Shown here one piece after another: positions 22,876 through 31,742 of a stretch of 64,000 nucleotides of DNA (position 1 is its first letter; the number at the start of each line of letters is the position of its first letter). A program made the position numbers and the translations under genes. The notes beneath the pieces were generated by a model. The model did no database searches. It saw only the letters and a program-made list of their open reading frames with translations, and had not been told where the DNA came from. The stretch covers positions 62,001-126,000 of the forward strand of contig MGTS01000014.1 in assembly GCA_001799565.1 (NCBI GenBank), given 5' to 3'. The stretch comes from Elusimicrobia bacterium GWA2_51_34. Lineage in GTDB: Bacteria; Elusimicrobiota; Elusimicrobia; Elusimicrobiales; UBA9959.

Positions 22876-24812
22876 TTCTTTTTAAACTCCTTTTCCAGCA
22901 TTTCAATTAAAACCGTGTATGTGGTTATAAGATCTTTGGCGTTCTGCGCGGTCAGTGAAGACGGGGAGAAATGGACCATCTCAAGCTGTTCCCAGAAAGA
23001 GCGTATTTCTTCCAGATAATACCCGTCAGTGTGCGGGAAGCGTTCCATTATAAGTTCTCCGGCCTGGCGGGTGGTAAGCGCGCTTACCTTTTTGCCGGTC
23101 TTGCCTGAGAGATATTCCATGAAGGAATCGTAAAGCACGGAAACGGCTTCTTTCAGCCGTCCCGCTTTAAGTTCGGCTTCGGCCCGGTTTATGTCTTTGT
23201 CCGCGGCCGCTCTGGCGCCCTTGAACCTGAAAAGCTGGGGATTGCGCAGGCGGAAAGCCTGAATATTTGAAAACCAGAGGCACAATAAAAGAGCCGCCGC
23301 GGGGAGTATGTGAACCTGCCAGGCTACGCCTCCAAGCGCCCGGGCCGCGTTCGCGTACAACGGCGCGCTGGCCTTATCGCTTACATATCTGATATCTGAA
23401 CCGGTGGCGGACACAGCCTGGGCGCCCGGCTGCGTAAAGTTGAAGTTTTTTGCGTCGGCGTCGCCTTTTTCCACTTTTAATTCCAAAGGAGCTGTTTCAA
23501 TTTCCCGATAGGCCTGCGCCTCCGGGTCAAAAAAAGAGAATTTCACCGGCGGGATACGGATGTGGCCCTCGGAACGGGGTACAATTACGGTGGTGAAAAC
23601 TTTTTTGCCGCTTATAATATCGTTGCTTTTGCTGATGCTAAGAGAGCTCAGGGTGTCAAAAACCTTGAAATTGGTCAAATTAGACAGCTTCGGGGCGGTT
23701 ATGGTTTTAAGGCTGCCGTTGCCGCTTACGGTTACCGAAAGATTTACCGCTTCCCCCTGCCTGGTCTGTTTGCGGTCAAGTTCGGAGGAGATAGTATATT
23801 TGCCTGTCGCTCCGGTAAAAGAAGCCGGCGCTCCTTCCGGCAGAGGCAGGATATTAAGCGTAAGATTGGAGGTTCTAAATTCTTTTGTCGCGCCCTGGGC
23901 TCCATTCATTGAGAAAAATTTTTGAAAGAAATTCGGGTCAAACGGATCTATCTGTTCGTCCGACTGCACCTGGGCTATAACCGAAGCGGGGCTTACCGAG
24001 GCCGGGCCGGGTGACAGGCCGAACAACGCTGTTTTTATCTCGCTGTAAGAGTACCGTATTCCCTTTATAGCGATCTCTCCGTTCCTTACCGGCGGTAAAT
24101 CCTCAAAAATAAGGTTCTTGTAAGCCGGCGGAAGATACTGCGGATTTGAGGTAAGAGGTATAGCCGTGTAAAACCTTACAATCAGGTTGATCTGCTGGCC
24201 CGGATAGGCGGTTTTTCTGTCGGTTTCGGCTTTAAGAAAAATAGGGATGTCGGCTTTAGCCGCCGTCTGCCTTGCCGCGCCGTCGGCGGCGTTTTGCCGG
24301 GCTGGCTGTTGCGGCCGGCTTTGCGCGGCGGGCGGCTTTACCGGGGCGGACTTGGTGACGTTTATCTCAATTTCAGGGGTCATGGCTTTTTCGCGGCCGT
24401 TATACACCGAAATAGCGGGTATTGTCTGGCGGCCTACAAAGCGGGGAGTAAGTATGTAGGTAAATGAGACCGAGGTGGTTATTTTTCCGTTAACTATGGA
24501 AATACTCTGGCTGCGGCCCGATGAATAGGCGTTGAAACTGGACATGGGAGGGATTGTCGGTTCCGGCGCGCTTCCCGAATTGGCGCTGACGGTGACGGTA
24601 AGGTAAAGGTTTTCGGTTATTGTAAGTTCGGTCCTGTCGGTTTGCGCCGAAATACTCAGGTAGGCAAACGCGCTTTGCGCGGACATGAAAGAGGCGGCAA
24701 GTATGAAGGCGGCCAAGGGGAGTGAATAGTGGCATAGTGGCGAGTGAATAGTGGCGAGAGTAGGGCAAAAGATAAACTTGAAAACATTTTTCAGACTATT
24801 CCGGAATTTCAT
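22872..24812 (-). CDS. batD: BatD-like oxygen-tolerance protein
   Basis: A membrane-anchored protein with a long periplasmic region. I place the start at the ATG at 24812 (MKFRNSLKNVFK); the longer frame to 24869 would translate intergenic repeat. After the signal peptide (to about SAFA) come beta-rich repeats beginning YLSISAQTDRTELTITENLY, a DUF11-like pattern typical of BatD, then a membrane helix (WQVHILPAAALLLCLWF) and a cytoplasmic helical tail. The signal peptide includes residues encoded by a repeat arm (PTLATIHSPLCHYSLPLAAF). The gene follows the BatB–C fusion and precedes batE with a 4-bp overlap. Confidence 0.88.
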   Translation of the reverse strand: MKFRNSLKNVFKFIFCPTLATIHSPLCHYSLPLAAFILAASFMSAQSAFAYLSISAQTDRTELTITENLYLTVTVSANSGSAPEPTIPPMSSFNAYSSGRSQSISIVNGKITTSVSFTYILTPRFVGRQTIPAISVYNGREKAMTPEIEINVTKSAPVKPPAAQSRPQQPARQNAADGAARQTAAKADIPIFLKAETDRKTAYPGQQINLIVRFYTAIPLTSNPQYLPPAYKNLIFEDLPPVRNGEIAIKGIRYSYSEIKTALFGLSPGPASVSPASVIAQVQSDEQIDPFDPNFFQKFFSMNGAQGATKEFRTSNLTLNILPLPEGAPASFTGATGKYTISSELDRKQTRQGEAVNLSVTVSGNGSLKTITAPKLSNLTNFKVFDTLSSLSISKSNDIISGKKVFTTVIVPRSEGHIRIPPVKFSFFDPEAQAYREIETAPLELKVEKGDADAKNFNFTQPGAQAVSATGSDIRYVSDKASAPLYANAARALGGVAWQVHILPAAALLLCLWFSNIQAFRLRNPQLFRFKGARAAADKDINRAEAELKAGRLKEAVSVLYDSFMEYLSGKTGKKVSALTTRQAGELIMERFPHTDGYYLEEIRSFWEQLEMVHFSPSSLTAQNAKDLITTYTVLIEMLEKEFKKK

Positions 24813-24888
24813 AACGTTTATTCTTCTCTCTTTTTTTAATCCGTTATCGCAACTCTCGCCACTAACCACTAGTCACTCGCCACTTTCT
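24723..24888. repeat. Inverted array (family I) enclosing the batD start codon
   Basis: The arm at 24723-24765 (AATAGTGGCGAGAGT-like words, inside batD codons) is complementary to the arm at 24853-24888 (CTCTCGCCACTAACCACTAG, upstream of batD). The batD ATG (24810-24812) and its ribosome-binding region lie in the loop. Confidence 0.85.
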
Positions 24889-24890
24889 TA

Positions 24891-26672
24891 CTACCAGTCT
24901 TCACCGGTTTTTTCATTTTCCCGCTTTGACTTATTTTGAAAACGGGTGTTTTGAATTTCCTTATTCGCCGAGGATTTTTCTTTTTCTTTCATCATCTCAA
25001 GCAGGCGGTCAGCCTGCTCTTTGGCTTCGTCTTTCCTCTTTTTTTCTTTATCCTGACCTTCCTTTTTTTTGTCGTTATTTTTAGGGTTCTGTTTTTGTTT
25101 ATCCTTCTGCTGCTGGTTCTTCTTGTTTTCCTGGAGCCGTTCCAGAGCCCTTTGAAGGTTGAATTTAGCGTTGTCGTCTTTCTGGTCTGAAAGCACGGCC
25201 ACGCGGTAAGTATCAGCGGCTTTGCGGTAGTCGCCCTGCATAAAATAGGCATTGCCTTCGTTGTAGCGCGCTTTGCGGGCGAGCGCCGGAGCCTTGGCGG
25301 CGGCGGCCGCGTTGAAGGCTTCAGCGGCATGGCTGTAGTCTTCAAGGCGGTACAACGCGTCGCCGGAATTGAAAAGTATCTTTGAATTTTCGGGTTCCAG
25401 CGCTAAGGCCCTGCTGTAGTATTCGTGCGCGTTCGGATAGTCCTTTTTATTGTAGGCGCTGTTGCCTTTCCCCGCCAGTGTTTTGGCTTCAGAGGCCCAG
25501 AGCGTTTGGGAAATAGCGATGGCGGCCAAAAAGACAGGTGCCGCTTTTTTTAAAAAATTGAACCATTTACTGAATCTCAAACTTAAAGCCGCGGCGCGGT
25601 CTGTCCATCTTCCCCAAGGCTTTGAAGGGACGCGGTCCTGCGAAGCTATTGGTAAGCGAAGCAGACCTGTCGCTTCGGGATTCTCCATAAGCAGTAATTC
25701 TAGCAAAAGAGCCAGCAGGGCTAAAGTTAGCGGCCATTGGTAGCGGTTTTTATAAGTAGAGCGGCCGAAGCCCTTGGTTTTGGAGAGCGACAGCCTTGAA
25801 ATGGCGGAGCGCAATTCTTCGCCCGCCGCGTCGGGGTCCGAGTAGCGAAGGTAGGCGCCGCCTGTCCGCGAGGCGATTTCCAGAAGTGTCCGTTCATCCA
25901 GTTTTGTCACCACGGTTTTGCCCGAAGGGTCTTTCTTGTACCCCAGAGTCGCGCCGCCGGCGTCGGTTTCCGCTATAAGCTCGCCTTCAGGCTTGCCTAT
26001 GCCTATGGTGAAAATTCTAAGGCCCATGGCCGCCGCGTCCTTAATTGTCTGGTCAAGGTTCTTTGAATGGTTTTCCCCGTCGGTTATAAGCACCATCACT
26101 TTTTGTCCGGTGTAGTTTTGAAGCATGCGGCCTGAAGTTTCAATGGCGTCCGAGAGATCCGTGCCTTTTGACGGGAGCATGTCGGGCGCGAGAGAGGAAA
26201 TAAAGTATTTGATGGCGTCAAGGTCGGTGGTGAGCGGACATTGCACATAGGCGCGGCCCGCGAACGCCACCACGCCCACGCGGTAATCGGGGAATTTATC
26301 AGCCAGAGCGCCAAGCATAAGTTTGGCGTTTTCAAGCCTTGAGGGCTTAAGATCTTTAGCCGACATGGACAGCGAAGTGTCCACCGTTACAACCAGGTTG
26401 CCGTTCAGGTCGGTTACCTGGGTAAGTTCCTTGCCCCATTGCGGACCGCTTGCCGCCGCGGCGGCAAAGAACAGGGCGGTCAGCATAAGGGTGTTCCGGG
26501 CCTTCTTGCGCGCCCAGCCTTTTTGCAGGCTCAAGCGCTGCAGGGTTTTTTTACCCAGCACTCTTTCAGCAATGGCAGATGCCGCTTTTTCGGCTTTAAC
26601 GCGCAAAAAAACCATGGCCGCGAAAGCGGCGGCAAACCATATCGCCATCACCGGGTATTTAAAAAGTTCCAT
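24891..26672 (-). CDS. batB: BatB–BatC fusion: VWA membrane protein joined to TPR protein
   Basis: A 593-aa protein. Residues 1-~335 are BatB: two N-terminal helices, a VWA domain with MIDAS DTSLS (98-102) and ITDGENH, then a membrane helix (WPLTLALLALLLELLL). A palindromic DNA element encodes residues ~335-355 (LRLPIASQDRVPSKPW). Residues ~375-510 are BatC: a new signal-like helix (APVFLAAIAISQTLWASEA) and three TPR repeats. The last 80 residues are a highly charged Lys/Gln/Glu tail. BatB and BatC are usually separate genes, so the element sits at the fusion junction. Cleavage at the internal signal-like helix could release the BatC part; this is inference. Confidence 0.88.
   Translation of the reverse strand: MELFKYPVMAIWFAAAFAAMVFLRVKAEKAASAIAERVLGKKTLQRLSLQKGWARKKARNTLMLTALFFAAAAASGPQWGKELTQVTDLNGNLVVTVDTSLSMSAKDLKPSRLENAKLMLGALADKFPDYRVGVVAFAGRAYVQCPLTTDLDAIKYFISSLAPDMLPSKGTDLSDAIETSGRMLQNYTGQKVMVLITDGENHSKNLDQTIKDAAAMGLRIFTIGIGKPEGELIAETDAGGATLGYKKDPSGKTVVTKLDERTLLEIASRTGGAYLRYSDPDAAGEELRSAISRLSLSKTKGFGRSTYKNRYQWPLTLALLALLLELLLMENPEATGLLRLPIASQDRVPSKPWGRWTDRAAALSLRFSKWFNFLKKAAPVFLAAIAISQTLWASEAKTLAGKGNSAYNKKDYPNAHEYYSRALALEPENSKILFNSGDALYRLEDYSHAAEAFNAAAAAKAPALARKARYNEGNAYFMQGDYRKAADTYRVAVLSDQKDDNAKFNLQRALERLQENKKNQQQKDKQKQNPKNNDKKKEGQDKEKKRKDEAKEQADRLLEMMKEKEKSSANKEIQNTRFQNKSKRENEKTGEDW
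25609..25668. repeat. In-frame palindromic element inside the BatB–BatC gene
   Basis: About 60 bp homologous to the miaB elements: CAAGGCTTTGAAGGGACGCG then GTCCTGCGAAGCTATTGGTA, then AGCGAAGCAGACC. The hairpin arm has GCTTTG in place of GCTTCG, still pairing by a G-T wobble. It is read in a different frame from the miaB copies. Confidence 0.88.
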
Positions 26673-26692
26673 AATAAATTAGCGGCGCAGCA

Positions 26693-26806
26693 ATCTAGAG
26701 GCAAAGCAATTTGGAGGCATGTTAGTTTTAAACGGATAGATCTTCAGGTTACTAAATTGCTTTACATCTGGACTCCTAAAAGTTGCCGTGCCTCTACAGT
26801 TCACGG
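26693..26806. repeat. Inverted array (family H)
   Basis: Words AGCAATCTAGAGGCA and AAGCAATTTGGAGGCA on the left; the right arm is AAATTGCTTT and GTGCCTCTA. The spacer read on the minus strand contains CTTTTAGGAGTCC, matching the family A core. Lies between BatA and BatB. Confidence 0.75.
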
Positions 26807-27778
26807 TATTGTCCTTAAATAAGTTTTTTCAAGAATGAAAGTCAACGCCAGCAGGGCGAGCGCCGCGGCAAGCAGCGGCTGGTGCTGGTCCGAATAATTA
26901 GCGGCTTTTACTTCAAATCTGGTTTTTTCAAGAGAATTGATCTTTGCGTAAATCTGCTGCAGTTCAGGATAATTCGTGGCGCGGTAGAATTCCCCCCCCG
27001 TGGTTTTTGCAATCTCCAGCAGGGTGCCCTCGTCCAGGTCTTCGCTTATGGTGAAATAAGGCTGGAAGGGGTTGCCGGTGGGCACCTTGGCGGGGCCCTT
27101 GCCGGCTGTTCCTATGGCGTAAATTTTTATCTCGTAAGCGGCCGCGGTTTTGGCTGCGATCACGGGGTCGCTTATCAGGCCGGTGTTTGAACGGCCGTCG
27201 GTAAGCAGGATAATAACCTTGCTTTTTGACTTGCCGTTTTTCAGGTGGTTGACCGCGGTAGCTATGGCGTCGCCTATGGCGGTGCCGTCGGTTCTGGTCA
27301 TGTGCAGATAAGCCGAGTCAATAAACTCCAGCGCCGAGGCGTAATCAAGAGTAAGCGGGCAGGCGAGCATAGCCGCTCCGCCGAAAACCACGGCGCCTAT
27401 GCGGTCGTGGACGCGCTGCTTTATAAAGTCGGAGGCGGCGCTCTTTGCCGCTTCAAGGCGGTTGGGGGGTAAATCTTCCGCCGCCATGCTGGGGGAAGTG
27501 TCAAGGGCCAGCATTATATCCACGCCTTCAGCCGGCGGGATCCGGCCCCGCTCGGTTTTTTGGGGCCTCGCGAGCGCGAGCGTTAAAAGAACAAGGGCCG
27601 CCGCTCTGGCAAAAAAAGGAAAGAAAGAATACAGCCTTGTTTTGAATGTCGGCACCGTGGGCAGCGGTCTCGGTGAGCCGGCCGAAATAAATTTGGAGCC
27701 CCAGCGCGAACCGGCGTAGAGCGCGGCCGCGAGAATTGGAAGAAGCAGCAGCAGTGCCCAGGGGTTTGCGAAGTTCAT
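26801..27778 (-). CDS. batA: BatA-like VWA membrane protein
   Basis: A 325-aa protein: N-terminal membrane helix (ALLLLLPILAAALYAG), second helix (AAALVLLTLALARP), a VWA domain with MIDAS DTSPS (93-97), TDGRSNTG, and a C-terminal helix (PLLAAALALLALTFIL). Start overlaps the preceding gene's stop by 4 bp. Partner of BatB in the periplasmic Bat complex that MoxR is thought to assemble or remodel. Confidence 0.9.
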   Translation of the reverse strand: MNFANPWALLLLLPILAAALYAGSRWGSKFISAGSPRPLPTVPTFKTRLYSFFPFFARAAALVLLTLALARPQKTERGRIPPAEGVDIMLALDTSPSMAAEDLPPNRLEAAKSAASDFIKQRVHDRIGAVVFGGAAMLACPLTLDYASALEFIDSAYLHMTRTDGTAIGDAIATAVNHLKNGKSKSKVIILLTDGRSNTGLISDPVIAAKTAAAYEIKIYAIGTAGKGPAKVPTGNPFQPYFTISEDLDEGTLLEIAKTTGGEFYRATNYPELQQIYAKINSLEKTRFEVKAANYSDQHQPLLAAALALLALTFILEKTYLRTIP

Positions 27779-28779
27779 GGACGAGCCTTTTCAACCTTAT
27801 CCGTTTTTGTTCCGTTTTTAGTCTGCTCTATGGTTCCGTCTCCTGAGGCGGAACTGTCCGGTGTAGCCGGCGTCCGGCCGGATGGCGGGGTAAGTTCGCC
27901 AAGTATTTCCCGGAGCGCGGCCAGGTCGGAGTCTTTCTGCTGCGGCCTGAATTTAGCGAATTTAACCAGGTCTGAGCGTTCCAGCAGTTCCCGTGATTTT
28001 ATAAGCGTTTGTACCGCGGCGCCGGTTTTTTTCAGTTCCTTTGAAAGGCCCGCCGTGGTCATTAAAAGGGCGTCCAGGGCGAACTGTTCTTTAAGGTAAA
28101 GCCGGAAGATGCCGGAGAATCCGATATAAAAATCTTTTATTTTCCCCTCCGCCCAAAGGTCCGACAAAGCCAGGGCTTCAAGGTTGTCCATGGCCCGCCT
28201 GTAAGGCGTGCGCGCGTCTTTTTGAGTTCCGGCTATTGAAGCCGCGGCGGGTTTTTTTCGCCTGGCATATAGAAAATAGCCAAGCGCGCATAAAGCGAGG
28301 AATGCCGCAATAAGCCATAACCAGGGTGTAAATTTAAGCGGCGGATGAATATCCCTGATATCGGCGGGTTCTCCGGTTTTGGCCTTTTCAAACAGAGGCT
28401 CTATTTCAAGCTGGAAGGACGGGCTTTTGGCTTCCAGCGCCACGCCGTTTCCTGAAAACTGAAAGGTTATTTCGGGGAAGGTGCTGACTCCGATAGAGAA
28501 TGCTTCGGCCTCAAATTCAAACTCCGCGGCGGAAGCGCCGCCGGATTCTTTGGAAGACAGTTGTTTGATTTTCAGTATTTCAAAAAACTTGTTATCTATG
28601 GACGCGGTGTCTATTTTGACGGCGTAATTGCCGGCGTAAGAGGCCTCAAGGCGCAATTTAAAAGGCTCGGCCAGCTTTGGTTTTTTTGAAGGCGGTGTTA
28701 TTTTAAATGAAACAGTCTGGGCGCCGGCTGTCCGGGCGGAGATTAAAAAGGCCAGAAAAAAAATATTCAGTAATTTCAT
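27775..28779 (-). CDS. Bat-operon membrane protein, DUF4381-like
   Basis: A 334-aa protein with signal peptide (LLNIFFLAFLISARTAGAQ), an Ig-like periplasmic domain (VSFKITPPSKKPKLAEPFKL...), a membrane helix (FTPWLWLIAAFLALCALGYFLYARR) and a cytoplasmic helical domain with PYRRAMDNLEAL and KDFYIGFSGIFRLYLKEQF, the pattern of DUF4381/BatX proteins in MoxR–Bat operons. Located between DUF58 and BatA as expected. The C-terminal 40 residues are low-complexity Ser/Thr/Gly. Confidence 0.8.
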   Translation of the reverse strand: MKLLNIFFLAFLISARTAGAQTVSFKITPPSKKPKLAEPFKLRLEASYAGNYAVKIDTASIDNKFFEILKIKQLSSKESGGASAAEFEFEAEAFSIGVSTFPEITFQFSGNGVALEAKSPSFQLEIEPLFEKAKTGEPADIRDIHPPLKFTPWLWLIAAFLALCALGYFLYARRKKPAAASIAGTQKDARTPYRRAMDNLEALALSDLWAEGKIKDFYIGFSGIFRLYLKEQFALDALLMTTAGLSKELKKTGAAVQTLIKSRELLERSDLVKFAKFRPQQKDSDLAALREILGELTPPSGRTPATPDSSASGDGTIEQTKNGTKTDKVEKARP

Positions 28780-28804
28780 GTCGGCTCTTCTTTCATAACT
28801 GCCT

Positions 28805-28901
28805 GGGTAGACAGGATTCAGAAGTCAGAATCGAGAATGGTGGAATCTTTCCTGTCACCGGTGTTTTAATTCTGACTACTGAATTCTGGCTTCTAACTTC
28901 C
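28805..28901. repeat. Inverted array (family C), copy 1
   Basis: Arms of CAGGATTCAGAAGTCAGAAT and TCTGACTACTGAATTCTGGC with central GTGGAATCTTTCCTG. Related arrays at 44923-45018 and 56194-56287. Confidence 0.85.
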
Positions 28902-28917
28902 TCCCCCGCCCCCGTTA

Positions 28918-29805
28918 CTATCTCCTTATTTTCTTCTGGCGCTGGCGAAAAAATTTAATTACCGGGTCGTAAATGTCGCGTTCCACGGGGATATCAATCC
29001 ATTGCACTCCGGCTGAAAGCATGATCTTTTCCAGGTTTTTTCTTTCCCTTTCGGCCTGCGCGCGGTGAGCGCTTAGAAAAGCGGGGCATGAAAGGTCCGC
29101 GGCGCAGGCGTCCGGGCCGCCTTCAAGCCAGCCGGCGGTAAGTATTGCGTTCAGGCGCGGGAGGCATTTTTCAAAAGGATCGCTGATGGCCACCGGTATA
29201 AGATCGTGGCGCCGTGCCGTCAGGCGCAGTTCGCGGCTGAAGTCCGGGGCGTGGAAATCGGAAAGCAGGAAAACTATGCCTTTGCGCTTCATTATCTTGT
29301 TTACCATGGAAAGAGCTTTGGCGATGTCGGTGCCTTTATTTGCCGGCTCGTACGCCAGCAGTTCGCGTATAATGCGCAAAATATGGTTTTTGCCTTTTCT
29401 GGGCGGTATGTATAATTCCGCGCGGTCGGTAAATAAAAGCAGGCCGGTTTTGTCGTTGTTTTTCAAAGCGGAGAAAGCGAACATGGCCGCCAGTTCCGCC
29501 GCCGCCTCATTTTTAGAGCGGTCCGCGGAGCCGAAGGCCTGCGAGGCTGAGATGTCGCAGACTATAAGCAAAGTCAATTCGCGTTCTTCAACATAACGCT
29601 TAATGAAGGGTTTGGAAGAGCGGGCGGTAACATTCCAGTCTATGGAGCGTATGTCGTCGCCCGGCACATATTCGCGCACCTCCGCGAATTCCATGCCCCG
29701 GCCTTTGAAAACGCTCTGGTATTCGCCCGCGAAGGTTTCGCTTACCAGGCGGCCGGTTCTTATCTCTATTTGGCGGACTTTCTTAAGGATTTCAGCGGTG
29801 TTCAT
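28918..29805 (-). CDS. DUF58 domain protein
   Basis: A 295-aa protein from the ATG at 29805 (MNTAEILKKVRQIEIRTGRL); the longer frame to 29844 would translate repeat DNA. The DUF58 signature YVPGDDIRSIDWNVTARS (~45-62) is followed by a VWA-like fold starting LLIVCDISAS. DUF58 proteins are constant partners of MoxR ATPases. Second to MoxR in the Bat operon. Confidence 0.9.
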   Translation of the reverse strand: MNTAEILKKVRQIEIRTGRLVSETFAGEYQSVFKGRGMEFAEVREYVPGDDIRSIDWNVTARSSKPFIKRYVEERELTLLIVCDISASQAFGSADRSKNEAAAELAAMFAFSALKNNDKTGLLLFTDRAELYIPPRKGKNHILRIIRELLAYEPANKGTDIAKALSMVNKIMKRKGIVFLLSDFHAPDFSRELRLTARRHDLIPVAISDPFEKCLPRLNAILTAGWLEGGPDACAADLSCPAFLSAHRAQAERERKNLEKIMLSAGVQWIDIPVERDIYDPVIKFFRQRQKKIRR

Positions 29806-29827
29806 GAGAATAATAGTCGGAGCGTCG

Positions 29828-29886
29828 CAGAGTCTTGGAGTCACGAGTCGTAGATTCTCAGACTCTTGACTCTCAGACCCTTAGAC
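29828..29886. repeat. Short array (family M)
   Basis: GAGTCTTGGAGTCACGAGTC words face GACTCTTGACTCTCAGACCC words in the MoxR–DUF58 gap, as a small inverted pair. Confidence 0.65.
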
Positions 29887-29891
29887 TAAGC

Positions 29892-30881
29892 CTAAGGTAC
29901 TTCTATCGCTTCAAAAACCGTTTTAAGAATGGTTTCGGAAGTAATGTTCTCGGCTTCCGCCTCGTAGGTGAGCAGTACCCGGTGGCGCATAACGTTAAAG
30001 CCGACGGCTTTTATGTCTTCCGGAGTCACATAACCGCGGCCTCCGAGGAAAGCGTAGGCTTTGGCCGCCTGAACCATAAAAATAGTGGCGCGGGGGCTTG
30101 CGCCGTAGAGTATCCAGGGTTTTATTTTTTCAAGCCCGTATTTTTCAGGGGTCCTGGTAGCAATTACCAGGTCCAGCACATAGTTTTTTATTTTTTCATC
30201 AACATAAACCTGGTCCGCGGTCCGTCTGGCCTTCAAAATTTGTTCCGCCGAAACTACCTGGCTGGCGGCGGGCACGTTTTGCCGGGCCATGAGGTCAAGC
30301 ACTCGGGCTTCCTCGGATTTTGAGGGGTAGTTAACGTTAAGTTTCAGCATGAACCGGTCAATTTGCGCTTCAGGCAGCGGGTAGGTGCCTTCCTGCTCTA
30401 TGGGGTTTTCTGTTGCCATTACAAGAAACAGTTCCGGCAGTTTATAGGTGGTATCTGAAATTGTTACCTGGCGCTCCTGCATGGCCTCAAGCAGAGCGCT
30501 CTGCACCTTCGCGGGAGCGCGGTTTATTTCGTCGGCAAGTATGATATTTGAAAATATCGGGCCTTTCCTTACGGCAAACGAACTTTCCTTGGGATTAAAT
30601 ACAAGCGTGCCCACAATATCTGCGGGCAGCAGGTCCGGAGTGAACTGTATGCGCTGGAAAGCCGCGGACACGGCCTGCGCCAGCGTTTTTACCGCCAGCG
30701 TTTTGGCAAGGCCCGGCACTCCCTCCACCAGCACATGCCCGTTGGCGAGAAGCCCCACCAGCAGGCCGTTAACCAGGTCCTCCTGGCCCACTAACACCTT
30801 GGCTATTTCTTTCCTGAGTTCCTGCACAAAAACAGAGTCTTCCTGTATTTGTCTGCTTAGCTGGGATATTTCCGAGTCCAT
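29892..30881 (-). CDS. moxR: MoxR-family AAA+ ATPase
   Basis: A 329-aa AAA+ chaperone-like ATPase: Walker A GVPGLAKT (54-61), Walker B ILADEINRAP (~110-119), sensor region LVMATENPIEQEGTYPLPEAQ and arginine-finger region RFMLKL. MoxR proteins are proposed to fold or activate VWA-domain proteins, and BatA and BatB follow in the same operon. Normal length. Confidence 0.94.
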   Translation of the reverse strand: MDSEISQLSRQIQEDSVFVQELRKEIAKVLVGQEDLVNGLLVGLLANGHVLVEGVPGLAKTLAVKTLAQAVSAAFQRIQFTPDLLPADIVGTLVFNPKESSFAVRKGPIFSNIILADEINRAPAKVQSALLEAMQERQVTISDTTYKLPELFLVMATENPIEQEGTYPLPEAQIDRFMLKLNVNYPSKSEEARVLDLMARQNVPAASQVVSAEQILKARRTADQVYVDEKIKNYVLDLVIATRTPEKYGLEKIKPWILYGASPRATIFMVQAAKAYAFLGGRGYVTPEDIKAVGFNVMRHRVLLTYEAEAENITSETILKTVFEAIEVP

Positions 30882-30933
30882 GGCGGACCTCCCTGTTTAA
30901 AAATTAAGCCCTGAAACGGTATGTTACTCCATT

Positions 30934-31557
30934 TTAAAAAGAGGATGATTTCGTTGTCGCCTCTATTTCCCGCATTCGCTTCTCTTTTTCGGCCTGTATA
31001 TCTTTACGGATGTTGTTAACGGCTTCAACGGTCTTAAGGCGTATTTCTTCGTCGTAATCGTTCATTACGGGGTTAAGCGCCGCGATGGCTTCCGGACTGG
31101 AAAAAGTGCCTATGGCTTCAACAGCTTTAAGGCGAGTTTCCTTATCGTAGTTGTTAATGGCGTAGGTAATGAGATTCAGACTGAGTTTGCTCTTGTCTTT
31201 AGCCAGCATGCTGATAATATTTTTTTTGACCTGGGATTCAGTTTCAGTTTCAAACATCTTTCGGATTATGCCCGGGACCCGTTCGTCCTGCACCTGCCAA
31301 AGCACATCCATGGAGGCATAACGCACCTTCTCGTCCGCGTCCTGCGTCAAAGCGCGCAGAGCTTCCAGGGTGGCGGGCGAAAATTTTGTCGGATAAATCC
31401 TTTCAGGATTGGGCGGCAGCACCGCCGTCTCCGCCTTTTTTATCTGTTCTTTTTTCAGCTCTTCTACCATCTCCTGGTGGCGCAGTTCGGCTTTATGCCG
31501 GTTGACCAGGTAATAGATGCCGCCGCCAAAAATGAGAAGCATTACTATCCATTTCAT
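30934..31557 (-). CDS. Membrane-anchored HEAT-repeat protein
   Basis: A 207-aa protein with a short N-terminal membrane helix (WIVMLLIFGGGIYYLV), a charged linker and about four HEAT-like helical repeats (for example ADEKVRYASMDVLWQVQD and YDKETRLKAVEAIGTFSS), ending in a Lys/Glu-rich tail. Heads the Bat operon 52 bp before moxR. Likely a scaffold; partner unknown. Confidence 0.75.
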   Translation of the reverse strand: MKWIVMLLIFGGGIYYLVNRHKAELRHQEMVEELKKEQIKKAETAVLPPNPERIYPTKFSPATLEALRALTQDADEKVRYASMDVLWQVQDERVPGIIRKMFETETESQVKKNIISMLAKDKSKLSLNLITYAINNYDKETRLKAVEAIGTFSSPEAIAALNPVMNDYDEEIRLKTVEAVNNIRKDIQAEKEKRMREIEATTKSSSF

Positions 31558-31669
31558 AGGGTTACCTTATAACTTTTTTTATTTCCAAATTCAGGCGTTG
31601 TTGCGCGCATGAACCGATTAAATAAATTTTACAATATATTAGTCAATATTATCCGTGATCCCGCGGTAT

Positions 31670-31698
31670 TTGCAAGCGAGCGCCGGGGTTGGTATAAT
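31670..31698 (+). promoter_or_regulatory. Sigma-70-type promoter for the RDD gene
   Basis: TTGCAA (31670-31675), 17-bp spacer, TATAAT (31693-31698), then about 40 bp to a GTG start with AAGGAGGG in front. Confidence 0.75.
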
Positions 31699-31742
31699 TG
31701 TCCGGGGTAAAGTTTCCGGCGCATTCAAGGAGGGCCGCTATT

